Positions 1 to 10,203 of a stretch of DNA of 64,000 nt are shown one piece after another. The DNA is taken from NCBI GenBank assembly GCA_948474755.1, contig CAOLHI010001812.1, forward strand, positions 62,001 through 126,000, read 5' to 3'. The notes beneath the pieces are model-generated. The model saw nothing but the letters and a program-made list of their open reading frames with translations, made no database searches and was not told the origin of the DNA. Source of the DNA: Ctenosaura bakeri. Lineage: Eukaryota; Chordata; Lepidosauria; Squamata; Iguanidae. The translations under genes were made by a program, and so were the position numbers. Position 1 is the stretch's first letter. Each line of letters begins with the position of its first letter.

Positions 1-13
1 TCTTTTTCTGCAG

Positions 14-988
14 GTTAGAAAGAACTAGAAGTAACCTTGGAAGTAAGGAGACTGCCCTTCAGGAAATGATTCAAGAAATGGAACGATTAAGAGCTTTGGA
101 GTCAAAGGCGTTTGAAGAGAAACAGCAAATAAAATCAAAACTGGAGGAAACATGTGAAGAAAGAATAAAAATTGAAAAGGTAGATAAACATGGTTTATCA
201 TACTTACTGGGCTTGGGATCCATTAGTTTATGACAGTGAATGGACTACACCTAGTATAAACAAACAAAAAACCCAATTACCTACTACAGTTGAGAGGCTT
301 CAAATAGACTTTAATTGTAATTCTTTTTTAAAAAGGTCTAGTTGAGACAAGTTCTAGTGAAACAGTGCCTTCAAGTATATTCAGTATTGTCGTGCTGTTC
401 TTGAAATACAGGAGATGTCCCTTCTAAGGAAACAGATTGAGGCTCTTGCTGAGGAGAATGGAAAGCTGGTTGGTCACCAAAATGTAAATCAAAAGATCCA
501 GTATCTTGTGAAACTGAAGAAAGAACATGCTAAATTGATAGAGGTAACATTAAATGAGAATCAGATTAAACCTGGGGGATATTAGAAAAGCTGGACATTA
601 GGCCCTCATGCAGTGTGTCTGGTGTGCTTGCAGTCTCTAGCTAGAATGAAGTTCTTTACCTTCTATCACTCCTCTCTTCTGTACTTCCATATTCTGTCTA
701 TCTTTTCTTGAACTCCCTCAAGGTTTTTTTCTTCTCTGCTTTGGATACAGAGGGAATTGGGAGAGGAGCCATGGATCACCACCATCAGACCAAGGATGGC
801 CATGTAATTCCCTGCCTTCCTGGGTGGTAGTGGAAGGTCTAGCACCATGTTTTGAGATGCATCCATTACCTGAGACAGGAAGGAGCTTCCATAATAAACA
901 CAAAATATCTATTATATCTTTGCAGGAAGTAGAAGTACTTCGTGTTGAAAATGCCTGTTTGAAAGGAAGATGTCAAGAGACATTATAA
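14..988 (+). CDS. KIF15: KIF15, last three coding exons (kinesin-12 C-terminus)
   Basis: KIF15 is a plus-end-directed kinesin-12 that supports spindle bipolarity. Only its C-terminal coiled-coil tail is here. Exon A (14-179) follows a pyrimidine tract plus CAG and ends at a GT donor. It encodes a charged heptad-like stretch starting LERTRSNLGSKETALQEMI. Exon B (412-543) contains KIQYLVKLKKEHAKLIE, which matches the conserved KIF15 tail. Exon C (926-988) encodes EVEVLRVENACLKGRCQETL and a TAA stop. All three exons join in frame with AG/GT borders. The motor domain and most of the stalk lie upstream of the window. The downstream TGM4-like exons on the same strand match mammalian gene order and support the call. 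The final residues differ from the mammalian C-terminus, as is common in this tail. Confidence 0.9.
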
Positions 989-3715
989 TTTACTCCATCA
1001 AGAAATAAGCACTAACGTTAATAATATCCATGAGGCAAAGAAACGCACTTAACTTTGTGTATATTAGCCAAACTATCTCTTTGATCAAGTTATAATGTTG
1101 CAAGCACAGATGGATGGATTTTAGTCAGATGAATCTTCTATGTCTTACTGAACTACACTGAAAAATCAGCCCAATCCCATATATTGTGTACCAGGAATGG
1201 ACATCTTACAGCATCTCTGTCTCCATAGTGCCTAAACTTCTAGGTTTTTTATCTTTCCAAGCAGGCCAGTGGATTTCACAGACTGGACTGATTCTAGACT
1301 AAAAAGTACCTCTAATGTGTTTTCTACAATGTGTATGTGTTGAATGTTGAAGTATTGTACTTTGAGGCTATGAATTAACTCACCTTTTTAATTACTTGTC
1401 AAAAATATATTTGGGCAAGATTTTGGGTTTTTCCAGGTATAACTGTCAAGAAAATGTCATGACAATTCTCATACCTGATACTGTGGACAATGTGAATTTG
1501 ATATCCTAGACTTTTTTCTTTTTAGCTAGTTGTTATCTTTGGAAGTAATCCTCTTATTTGGCATAATGCTGTCAAGTATTGGTGTCAGCACCGTGATCTA
1601 GTCTGGAGTCACATTTATATACTGTACCCAGTTGATTTCTGAAGATCACAACAAGAATGTCTTATGCACAATGAAAAAGCATGGATGCCTATTGGAAATA
1701 GCTAAACTGTTAGCACTCAAAAATGACATACATAAGGGAGCCATGTTTTTGTGAAATACAATTAAATTAGTTCTTGGGTGAATTTAATTATAATTAATAC
1801 TGTTTTAAAAAAATAAAAGATTGTTAAAGTTATGGGTTAAGACCACACTTTAAGTGCAGGCTCGTCTGTAGCTTATCAAGTTTAATTAGTGCTGGCATTT
1901 CTGTTAGAATTATCAAGTGCCAGATTGTCAGATGTCTCAAACTGTGAAAGTACTACAGGGTCAAGTGCTTCCACTCTTCTGTGCCTGTTTCCAGTTCACT
2001 CTAAACATGGCATCTGAGTTAGGGAACTGGGTTGTACTGATCTCAGACATGGTTTGGATATGAAATATAATCAGAGTTTCTCTAATGTAGCTATCATTCT
2101 TAATAGAGAAATAGAGAATAGAGAAAACTTTTAAAAAAATTAGGAGTTGGCAACTTACTAATGAAATATTCTCCATATTTAGTGACTAGGCTGTGTTTTC
2201 ATTTTACATATTAAGCAAGAATACCCATGTACAAACTATATTTCTGCTGTGGCGGGTAAGAATAATAGGTAATTTTTTCTCTTAGCAAAATGCCCAGAAG
2301 CAGGAGCTAGGATCCTACTTACTGGCATTATTCTTGGATAGGTAATCTGTACAGAGTTCAAAATGTAACATGAAAAATTGCCTTGGAAAAAAACCACCAG
2401 GTAGAGAAATTCAGAAATACCTTGATGAAGGTACAAAGAGGACACTCACTGTAGGCTATATGTTAGCAGCCTGCAAGACCCAGTGGAAGGCAAATGGATA
2501 CAAGCTGAAGCCAAGGACTTCTGAGTCACCTTAATCAGTTCCTCACATTTAATGTTACTTTTTCAGGTACTCTCACCAAAATACTTTAGGAACTTGGGCA
2601 AACTATCTTTCTGATCTGAGTATTGTTGATGCTTTGAACTCCTTCCTGAAGCAAATTGCATTGTATTTCCTGCTTCCTTTGTTGTGAACAAATCTGCTGG
2701 CCTGTGAAAGACAATTTGACAGAAAGGAAGAAATTATTGCATTTTAGCTTTTCACTTAGGAAGATTAATTCCAAAGTGCAACTTGTTATGGCAGCTATAA
2801 CTACTTTTCAAAACTCAAGGGAGGGCAAAGTTATACATATTAGACATAATTATTCTTTCAAGGACAACATATAAGGATTTTGTACCTAAATGAGTCTTTC
2901 TTTATTACTTTTGAAGTAGGCCTAGATTTTAGAATTGATCTCTAAAGATCTTTAATTGCTCATTCTTGGTGCATAGCTTACTGCACTGTATGCAATATTC
3001 ATAGAAGCCCCATTCTTTTCTTTCCTCTGTTTACTGAATGTGTGCAGGGAGAGACAGAGCATATTCCCAGTGTCCACAGATTCAGTTAAAATGTCCTACT
3101 CTTGGTAAATAAATATTGTCAGTTTGCAGTCAATAGACCATAAACCCTTGCTATGGATTCCTTTCCTCATTCCAATTTCCCATTGGTTTTCTAAAGTATA
3201 TTTTAATATTAAGCAGAAGAACAATTGGCTACCCACTATAAAAATGAGTTGCTCAAGTCAATATCCTTCCACAGTTTCAAAGCACATTCCATGGTATGAA
3301 GTGAAGAGGTTGGTTTTTTAAAAATGTGCACACATTTAGTCCAAATTCTGTACTGCACAATGGATCGGTGCTTCTGCAGTATGACTGTGTAGCATGAAGT
3401 GCAATTTTGTAAATTTAAACAGGGTTATGAGTGGAATATTTTGTTTTCTCCCCAAACCATTCTCCTTCTGCCCACTTCATTTATACACTATTTGAAGACA
3501 TTTCCACTATGGTTTGTTAGTTTATCTTGCAATAATACTTCTTCATTTATGTCTTTGTTCTTTTAGATAACAATCTGTTGGAAAAAAAGCTGTTCAGCAA
3601 TGTTAGCAACCACTGCTGTGTGTAAAACCGCAGCGGTACATTATATGATGCCCTAATGATTTTATAAATAAATGATTTTATACTTTTTAAAGTTAATAAA
3701 GTTTTAATATTATAC
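989..3715 (+). other. KIF15: KIF15 3' untranslated region (extent inferred)
   Basis: AT-rich non-coding sequence follows the KIF15 stop. AATAAA signals lie at 1812-1817, 3667-3672 and 3695-3700. The last two form a close pair followed by a T/G-rich stretch and are the best candidate distal poly(A) site. Short ORFs in both strands have no recognisable features. Where transcripts end cannot be decided from sequence alone. Confidence 0.45.
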
Positions 3716-3771
3716 CTTGTTTCATTGTGTCACCTTCATGGTAAGTACCTAATGTGGCATCTTTATCAGGG

Positions 3772-3936
3772 TTTTTTAGTTCTTTGTGGTCTCTGTGCCT
3801 TCACACATTAGGAGCTTTCGCGCATGCGCGGTAGCGTTCGGAAGATTCTAGAGCTTAGTAGCTTGGCGGGAACCCCTCCCCCATGCCAGTACTGCACATG
3901 CTCCTCCCGCCGAGCAACGGTCGCTCCTCAGTTCTT
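3772..3936 (+). repeat. DIRS left inverted terminal repeat
   Basis: This stretch, from the segment with GTGGTCTCTGTGCCTTCACA through GCGCATGCGCGG to CTCCTCAGTTCTTT, is matched as a reverse complement at 9089-9281. The arms differ by scattered substitutions. The right arm is longer at its outer end by a segment ending GTTCTTCTT. Confidence 0.88.
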
Positions 3937-4137
3937 TCTCATCCGCTGTTGCAAACGGAAGGTTCTTGGCTTGTTCCTCACTTCTTGGATTGTTTGATTG
4001 GTTTTACGGACATTTCGGCTTGTTTTCTGACCTCGGCTTGGATTTCGGACTGGACTTTGGTGACTAGATTTATTTTCTCTCCCTCTTCTTCGTCATCTTT
4101 CGCTTCTCGACCTCCTTCATTCTTCTTTCTCCGTTCT

Positions 4138-6006
4138 ATGTCAGCGGCTCTTTTCAAAAAATGCACATCCTGCAGGTGGAAAGTCGGTCTCGCTGACAAA
4201 CACTCGCAGTGTTTGTTTTGTTTGGGCGAGACCCATAACACCAGGTCTTGCCCAATTTGCCGTGAGCTTACCTCCCAGACCCTGAGGAACCGGTCGTCGC
4301 GACTCAAGTCCTTCTGTTGGGAACAGTCGCTCTGGGCGCAGGAGGAAACGCCACGTGCTGAGATGGCCGAGGCTTCGAGAGCGGCTTTGATGACCCACAC
4401 CCACGCCACTCCACCGACTCCTGTTACACCTTGGCCTCTCATATTGCCAGGTCCCTGCGGGAGTCTGAATGGAGGGAGTACCCGGCAGAGTACCGATCCT
4501 ATTCGCCATCAAATAGAGATCGGTACCATTACGACGCCAGGCACTGGGTGCCCTACCGGCGGTCCCGGTCACCGTCCAGAGGCGATCGGAGACATGAGCG
4601 CTCCCGCACCAGGTCTCCGTCCCCTCAATACCGCAGGGCGAGGGAACTATCGTTGTATTACCGTGCGATCTCCCTGCCCCCAAGGGTCACATCCACTGCC
4701 ATGCACCCCGTCGAGTCCACTTCAACCCAGACGGCGTCAGCGACAACATTGGTCACCCAGGCGGCTAAGAATGTGCGCTCGACTGTGGTGCCCATCACCT
4801 CGGCCACCCAGGCGACTGTGGCGACCGTACCAACCGCAACACCGTCGGTACCACTCCACCGGTCTCCCCGGCGCCCTGCGGTGCAAGGGTCTCCGACAAG
4901 GTCTACTGAACGTTCCCGGTCGTCATCTGTTCAATCTGACGACTCGGGAACTGAATCGGAGGACCTGACTCCTGCTTCGCATGAGTCGCCCCGCTTGGGT
5001 TTGCTGAGCCGACACCGGAGACAGCACCGGAGGATGTCCAACAGTTCTCCACCATGCTTCTCCAGATGGCGGCGACCCTCGGCCTGAAGGTGGCACAGCT
5101 GGAACTGGAGGAGGAAGACCCGGTTTTTGAGTTGGTGGAGACTCGACAACAGGCTGCCGCCCCACTTCCCCTCCTGCCTAAGCTGCTGAAGGCCGTCAAG
5201 CAGCCCTGGGATAAACCGGCGTCCGCCCAGCCAATTCTTCCTCAACTGGAGCACATGTACCGGACGCAGAAGGAGAAGGCGGACTTCCTCTTCAGCCATC
5301 CGGTACCGAACTCCATAGTGGTGGAGTCCGCGCAGGTCAAGGGAGGCAACAGGGCCCATACTACACCGCCAGACCGAGAGGGGCGAAAGTTAGACACTTT
5401 CGGAAGGAGGTTCTACACCGCCTCCTCCCTTAACATCAGAGTGTCTAACACACAGGCATGCCTCACGGCATACCTGCGCAAAATCTTGGACCAGCTCGCC
5501 CCTCTCTTGACCAGCCTCCCGGAGGAGAGCCACTCGACTGCCTGCCACCTTTATAATGAGGCCATAGCAATCTCCAGCCAACACATCCTGTCCTCGAAGC
5601 ATGCCGTGGAGGTTGCTTCGAGGGTGATGGTTGGCTCGGTCACACTCCGCTGGCATGCATGGCTACGCTCATCTGGCCTACAGGAGGACAGCCGGAGGCA
5701 AATTGAGGATCTCCCCTTTGATGGCCAGGGGCTCTTCAACTCCACCACGGACGAGGTTATGGACTCCATCGTCAAGGCCCAAGTAATGGCCCCAAGAAGA
5801 TGGGGATCCACCAGCCGTCCCAGGCCCGTCGATCTTCCGGCTCACGCCAGTCCTGGCGCAGGTTGTCAGTCTCCTCCTACCAGCAGAGGTCCACCCACTC
5901 TGCCCAATCTATGCTGTCGACTGCCTCCTCTGCCCGGAGACCATTCAGACGGCGACTGACTTCGTCCTCCAAGAAGTTGTCCTCTGATGAGAAGTCCCAC
6001 TTTTGA
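4138..6006 (+). pseudogene. gag: DIRS gag (broken into several frames)
   Basis: The likely start is ATG 4138, opening MSAALFKKCTSCRWKVG. A Cys-rich segment (CTSCRWK, CLFCLGETHNTRSCPIC) resembling a nucleic-acid-binding knuckle lies in residues about 9-45. Coding potential then moves to another frame near 4430 (an Arg/Ser-rich stretch with SRSPSRGDRR), again near 5054 (acidic and leucine-rich, with the LLQMAATLGLKVAQLE segment), and once more near 5800 for the last 70 residues. At least three frameshifts are therefore needed to read it through. The gene precedes and slightly overlaps pol (5987). The order and composition fit DIRS gag, which is poorly conserved in sequence. Confidence 0.75.
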
Positions 6007-7912
6007 GGGTTTCCACAGGTTGCCACCAGTACCAACACTCAGCCTGCCAGCAGTCCTCCGAGATCAGCTGGCCCTGGCCAGACATCTCGCCGAGTGGCGC
6101 CATGTCACCACGTACTCTTGGGTTCTTTCCATTGTCCGTCTTGGCTACATCATAGAATTTCAAGATATTCCACCGCGAGGGGTCTACCTTTCCAGCCTGG
6201 CCCTGCTGGAAGAGATCCAGTTCCTTCTTCAAAAGGGAGCGATCGAGACACTCCCGTCCTCAGCCAGCAACACCGGCTTCTTCTCCTGGTACTTCACAGT
6301 ACCGAAGGCAGATGGGACCTTGCGACCCATCCTGGACCTCAGGGGTGTGAACAACTTCATCTGCCCCAAAAAGTTCAAGATGGTGACGCTATCTTCGATC
6401 CTGCCTTTCCTTCGCCGAGGGGACTGGTTCGCCTCCATCTATCTCAAGGACGCTTACTTCCACATCGCCATCCCCCCGCAGCACAGACAGTACCTGCGGT
6501 TCATGGTCGATGGCACCTGCTACCAATACAAGGTGCTACCATTCGGCCTCTCCACCGCACCCAGGGTCTTTACCAAATGCATGGCTCTAGTGGTATCGTA
6601 CCTGCGGACGAAGGGCGTCTCCATCTACCCGTACTTGGACGATTGGCTATTGGTGGTGTCCTGCAGACAGAAATTCTATGATGATATTCACCAGACTCTG
6701 ACACTTTTGACCCGTCTTGGCCTCCGGGTCAACCCGAAGAAGTCTCACCTCGAGCCGGCGAGGGTGCTGGACTTCATTGGCACGACCTTGGACTCGGTAT
6801 CGGCCAGGGCCTTTCTACCGGTTGACCAGGCACGGACTTTACACCAGGCCGCGTTGGCAGCCTACAATGCACCGACAATGTCAGCCAGGAGGATCCAGCA
6901 GCTCCTCAGCTACATGGCCTCCACCACCGCCGTGACGTACCTCTCCAGGCTCCGTGCGAGACCTCTACAACACTGATTCGTCCGAGCCTTCAACACACTG
7001 CGGGACGACCAGAGGCTGCGTCTCAAGTTGCCGGCGGAGATTCAGCTGTCCCTCCTTTGGTGGCAGTCCTATGACCACCTTCTGGCTGGGATGCCCTTTT
7101 GGGAACAGACGCTGAACGTCACGGTGACTACGGACGCCTCCCTCTACGGCTGGGGAGCCCACTCCGGCGAACTCAGGGTCCGAGGCCGGTGGATGGATGA
7201 CGAGACCGTCCTCCACATCAACGCTCTCGAACTACTCGCCATCTTCAAAGCTCTGAGAGCGTTTCGTCATCGTGTATGGGGCCGGACGGTGCTGGTCCTC
7301 ACGGACAACACGACGGCGGTCTGCTATGTCAACAGGCAGGGTGGCACGCACTCGACCACCCTCCTCGACATAGCCCTGGACCTCTGGAACTGGTGCGTCC
7401 CGCTAGAAATCCATCCAGTGGAGGTTCACCTGGCTTGCCAGGAGAACACCACAGCGGACGCGCTCAGCAGGGACACCTCTTCTCACCACGAATGGTCCGT
7501 CTCCAACAGAGCATTCCAGATGATCCGGGACCGATGGGGCGAGCCCACCATCGACCTCTTCGTGACCGGCGAGAATATGAAGTGCCGCCGCTTCTGTTCA
7601 AGGGCCGGCTACGATCGCAATTCCTTCGGAGATGCCTTCCAGTTCAGGTGGAATGAGGGACTCCTGTACGCGTTCCCTCCGTTTCCCCTCCTCGGTCGTG
7701 TGATATCCAGGATCCTCGCCGACTGAGCGGACGTCATCCTCATGGCCCCGTACTGGCCGAGGCAGCACTGGTTCACGCCCCTCCTCAAGGCCGCGCGCAA
7801 CTGCCTCCTGAGGCTCCCGTCGACACCGGACCTGCTGTCCCATTCCAGTGGCCGTGTACTCCACCCAGACCTGCCGCTCTTGGCCCTCTATGCCTGGAGG
7901 ATATCGCCGTAG
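5987..7912 (+). pseudogene. pol: DIRS pol: reverse transcriptase, RNase H and methyltransferase-like domain
   Basis: One frame runs from 5987 to a TAG at 7910-7912 but is cut by TGA at 6974-6976 and TGA at 7724-7726. The RT domain (residues about 95-290) has LKDAYFHIAIP, LPFGLSTAP and the catalytic YLDDWLL at 6632. RNase H follows (about 7110-7490) with TTDASLYGWGAH, NALELLAIF, LTDNTTAV and ADALSR, supplying the expected acidic residues. The last part (7530-7912), with IDLFV, YAFPPFPLL and MAPYWPRQHWF, matches the DNA N6-adenine methyltransferase-like region typical of DIRS elements. The first stop replaces a codon in LQH-FVRAFN. The second lies between LAD and ADVILMAPYW. The motifs themselves look intact. 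Confidence 0.9.
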
Positions 7913-7935
7913 CCGACCCCATCACCGGCAACATC

Positions 7936-8903
7936 TTGACCGCAGCCAGGAAGGAGTCGACGCGCCGCAACTACCACTACAAGTGGTGCCGCTTTGTGGC
8001 CTTTGCTGAGGAAAGGAGGGAGCCGGTATCACCAGCCAAAATGCCTACCGTACTCCATTTCCTTCTACACCTTCGGCAGCAGGGCTTAGCTTTCCCGTCT
8101 TTGAAGGTCTACCTCGCTGCTATCGTGGCATACCAACCGCCACGATCCCCATCGGCGACGCTCTTTCGATACGGTACCGTCAAGCAGTTCCTGAAGGGCC
8201 TCCAGCACCTATACCCGCCGGTATCGCCGCCGCTACCGCAATGGTCATTATTGTTGGTGCTATCGGAGCTGACGAGACCACCCTTCGAGCCCATGGTGAC
8301 TGCTGACGATAGGCTGCTTACTTTGAAGACTGCCTTCCTGATGGCTGTCACCTCGGCCAGGGGCACAGGGGAGCTGACAGCTTTGAGGACTGACGAGCCA
8401 TACCTCGTCTTCCACAGAAACAAGGTTGTTCTCCGACCGGACATTTCTTTCCTACCAAAGGTGGTGTCAACCTTCAATCTCAGCCAGGACATCATCCTGC
8501 CGACTTTCTTCCTGAACCGGACAACACCTTGGATGTGCGTCGGGCCTTGGCATTCTACAGGGACAGGACTGCCCCTTTCAGACAATCACTGTACCTGTTC
8601 GTCTGCTATGGCAGGCGACGAAAAGGCCATAAGGTATCCACCCAGCGATTTTCCAAGTGGGTGGTACAGACTATTGAGCTGGCGTATGAGCTCGCCAGGA
8701 AGCCTCCGCCAGCCCTCCTCCGGGCCCACTCCACCAGGACAGTGGCAACATCTGCAGCCCTCCTGAGAGGTGTTGACCTCCATGAACTTTGCTGTGTGGC
8801 GACCTGGTCTCAACCATCTACCTTCGTGCGCCACTACAGGCTTGATTGCGGGTCACTCAGGGATGCTCGGTTTGGATGTGAGGTTCTGGCTTCCGTTCTC
8901 TAG
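7936..8903 (+). pseudogene. DIRS tyrosine recombinase (frameshifted)
   Basis: The N-terminal part (AARKESTRRNYHYKW, FLLHLRQQGLAFPSLKVYLAAI) is the core-binding region of a DIRS recombinase that integrates circular DNA. The frame is lost near 8520. The C-terminal catalytic part continues in another frame from about 8529 to TAG 8901-8903, with LLRAHSTRTVATSAAL (His-x-x-Arg box) and FVRHYRLD (candidate Tyr). The first catalytic Arg is expected in a motif like ARRVSEL. Here the segment reads ARGTGEL (about 8358-8378), so that Arg appears to be Gly. Frameshift plus missing residue make this copy inactive. Confidence 0.85.
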
Positions 8904-8944
8904 GACCTGACCCGCCATCCAACCGGTAAGCTACACAGTCTCCT

Positions 8945-9031
8945 AGTGTGTGAAGACACGGAGACCACGAAGAAGAAGAACAGGTTGCTTGCCTGTAACT
9001 GTAGTTCTTCGAGTGGTCATCTGTGCCCTCA
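8945..9031 (+). repeat. DIRS internal complementary region
   Basis: The left half (TGTGTGAAGACACGGAGACC and onward) is the reverse complement of the element's left end. The right half (AGAACAGGTTGCTTGCCTGT through GTGGTCATCTGTGCCCTCAC) is the reverse complement of the right end. This junction of complements is diagnostic of DIRS elements and is thought to template completion of the circular intermediate. Confidence 0.88.
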
Positions 9032-9088
9032 CACACACCCGCCCTGCCTTCCCCTCTTTTTCAGGTCCCTGTGTTACTACAGCGGACT

Positions 9089-9281
9089 AAAGAACTGAGG
9101 AGCGACTGTTGCTCAGCGGGAGGAGCGTGCACAGTACCGGCATGGGGGGAGGGTTTCCGCCAAGCTACTAAGCTCTAGAATCTTGCAAACGCTACCGCGC
9201 ATGCGTTAAAGCTCTTAGTATGTGAGGGCACAGATGACCACTCGAAGAACTACAGTTACAGGTAAGCAACCTGTTCTTCTT
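9089..9281 (+). repeat. DIRS right inverted terminal repeat
   Basis: Reverse complement of 3772-3936, including CCGCGCATGCG and TAAGCTCTAGAATCTTG. The outer 45 bases, ending AGCAACCTGTTCTTCTT, extend beyond the left arm and are echoed in the internal complementary region. Confidence 0.88.
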
Positions 9282-9629
9282 GTTATTTTAACCTTGTTAG
9301 CACCTTGGGTCCCATATTGAGAGAAAGAAAGGAAATAATAAGTTTCATGTCAATGAAAAGTGGGGGAAGGAGGGGTGTAGCAGCACCTTTGAGATTAACT
9401 CATTCCGTGGACTTCAGTCCATTCTCAGGCTGACAGGAGGATCAATCCATGACGACTGAGTTTTGATCCTCGTGCCAGCTTACGCAGGAGTCATCCTCAA
9501 GCTAGATGAAAAACCATTTAACTGGCTCCTGTCCCTCTCCAGCCAGTTTCATTTTTCTCCTGCATACCAGCAAGACGTGTATCGATCCCTCTCCAGTTCT
9601 ATAGGGGAAAATACTTTCTGTAGGCAGGA

Positions 9630-10203
9630 GTGAGAAGGAATATGGCCACAGAGAGGAATGGGAGTTCTAACTCTGTAAATTCTGAGGATTTAGTCCGTAG
9701 CACCACAGAATTGTTGGGCTCGGACAAAGAAATAAGTAATTCTGTGCAGAAAACTGCCGTTAGGCGGGTCACGGACAATGACAGCGGAGCTACTGGCCAG
9801 AAAATAAAGCCGCAACGATTTGTGGAGGAAGATTGCTCTGCGGAGCTCTAAAAGATATTCCTGACCTCCAGTGAGAGTGAGGCAGATGAACTAAAAACTG
9901 TGACCAGTAAAAAAGCTCCGGAAGATAAGAGGTTGAAGGACAAGAAAACTGACAAAAAGGTAAAGAAGGCGGAGAAGTCTGGGGGGGAGAATGCTCCCAA
10001 AACCAGCAACGAGTATGGAGAAACTTACCGGCGAGAGTCATAAAGGCAGAAAGAGTATTTCAAACAAAACGGGAGACAGATTTTGCTTACAATCATGGGT
10101 AACCGTATGCGCCTATATAGTGGAGGAAAGGCTGTCTAATACATTGGTATGGATTTCGAAGCTAAAAAGGCAGCTGTTTTACCCACAGAGAATTAACTTC
10201 TAA
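9630..10203 (+). other. Unidentified degenerate coding-like segment, possibly retroelement gag/ORF1
   Basis: An ATG-started frame (9630-9851) encodes a Ser/Asp/Glu-rich peptide and is closed by TAA. The same frame continues past the stop with a lysine-rich stretch (EDKRLKDKKTDKKVKKAEK) to about 10040. A third piece with RFCLQSWVTVCAYIVEERL lies in another frame. This acidic-then-basic composition resembles ORF1/gag proteins, but I recognise no domain. CpG content is higher than in the flanks, which also suggests an inserted element. It could equally be chance coding potential. Confidence 0.25.

Larger units (their letters stand above)
3772..9281 (+). mobile_element. DIRS-type retrotransposon, nearly full length, inactivated
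   Basis: A GC-rich 5.5-kb insertion sits just downstream of KIF15 in AT-rich DNA. It has DIRS architecture: inverted terminal repeats, gag with a zinc-knuckle-like region, RT-RNase H-methyltransferase, a tyrosine recombinase overlapping the 3' part, and an internal complementary region (about 8945-9031) whose two halves complement the two outer ends. It has no LTR, DDE integrase or target duplication, as expected for this order, which integrates as a circle through a tyrosine recombinase. Frameshifts in gag and the recombinase plus two in-frame stops in pol show that this copy is dead. The damage is light, so the insertion is moderately young. It is on the same strand as KIF15. Confidence 0.93.

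Noticed and set aside
3883..4968. 361-codon ORF starting inside the DIRS left terminal repeat
   Set aside because: The first 85 residues come from the terminal repeat and the last 200 are out of frame relative to gag. Only the middle (from ATG 4138) looks like real gag.
5390..8585. Several minus-strand ORFs of 80-160 codons across the DIRS element
   Set aside because: They mirror the strong plus-strand coding frames in GC-rich DNA and have no domain features.
3772..9281. CRISPR array or bacterial integron suggested by a tyrosine recombinase and repeats
   Set aside because: The recombinase belongs to a DIRS retrotransposon with RT and RNase H in a vertebrate locus. There are no regularly spaced repeats.
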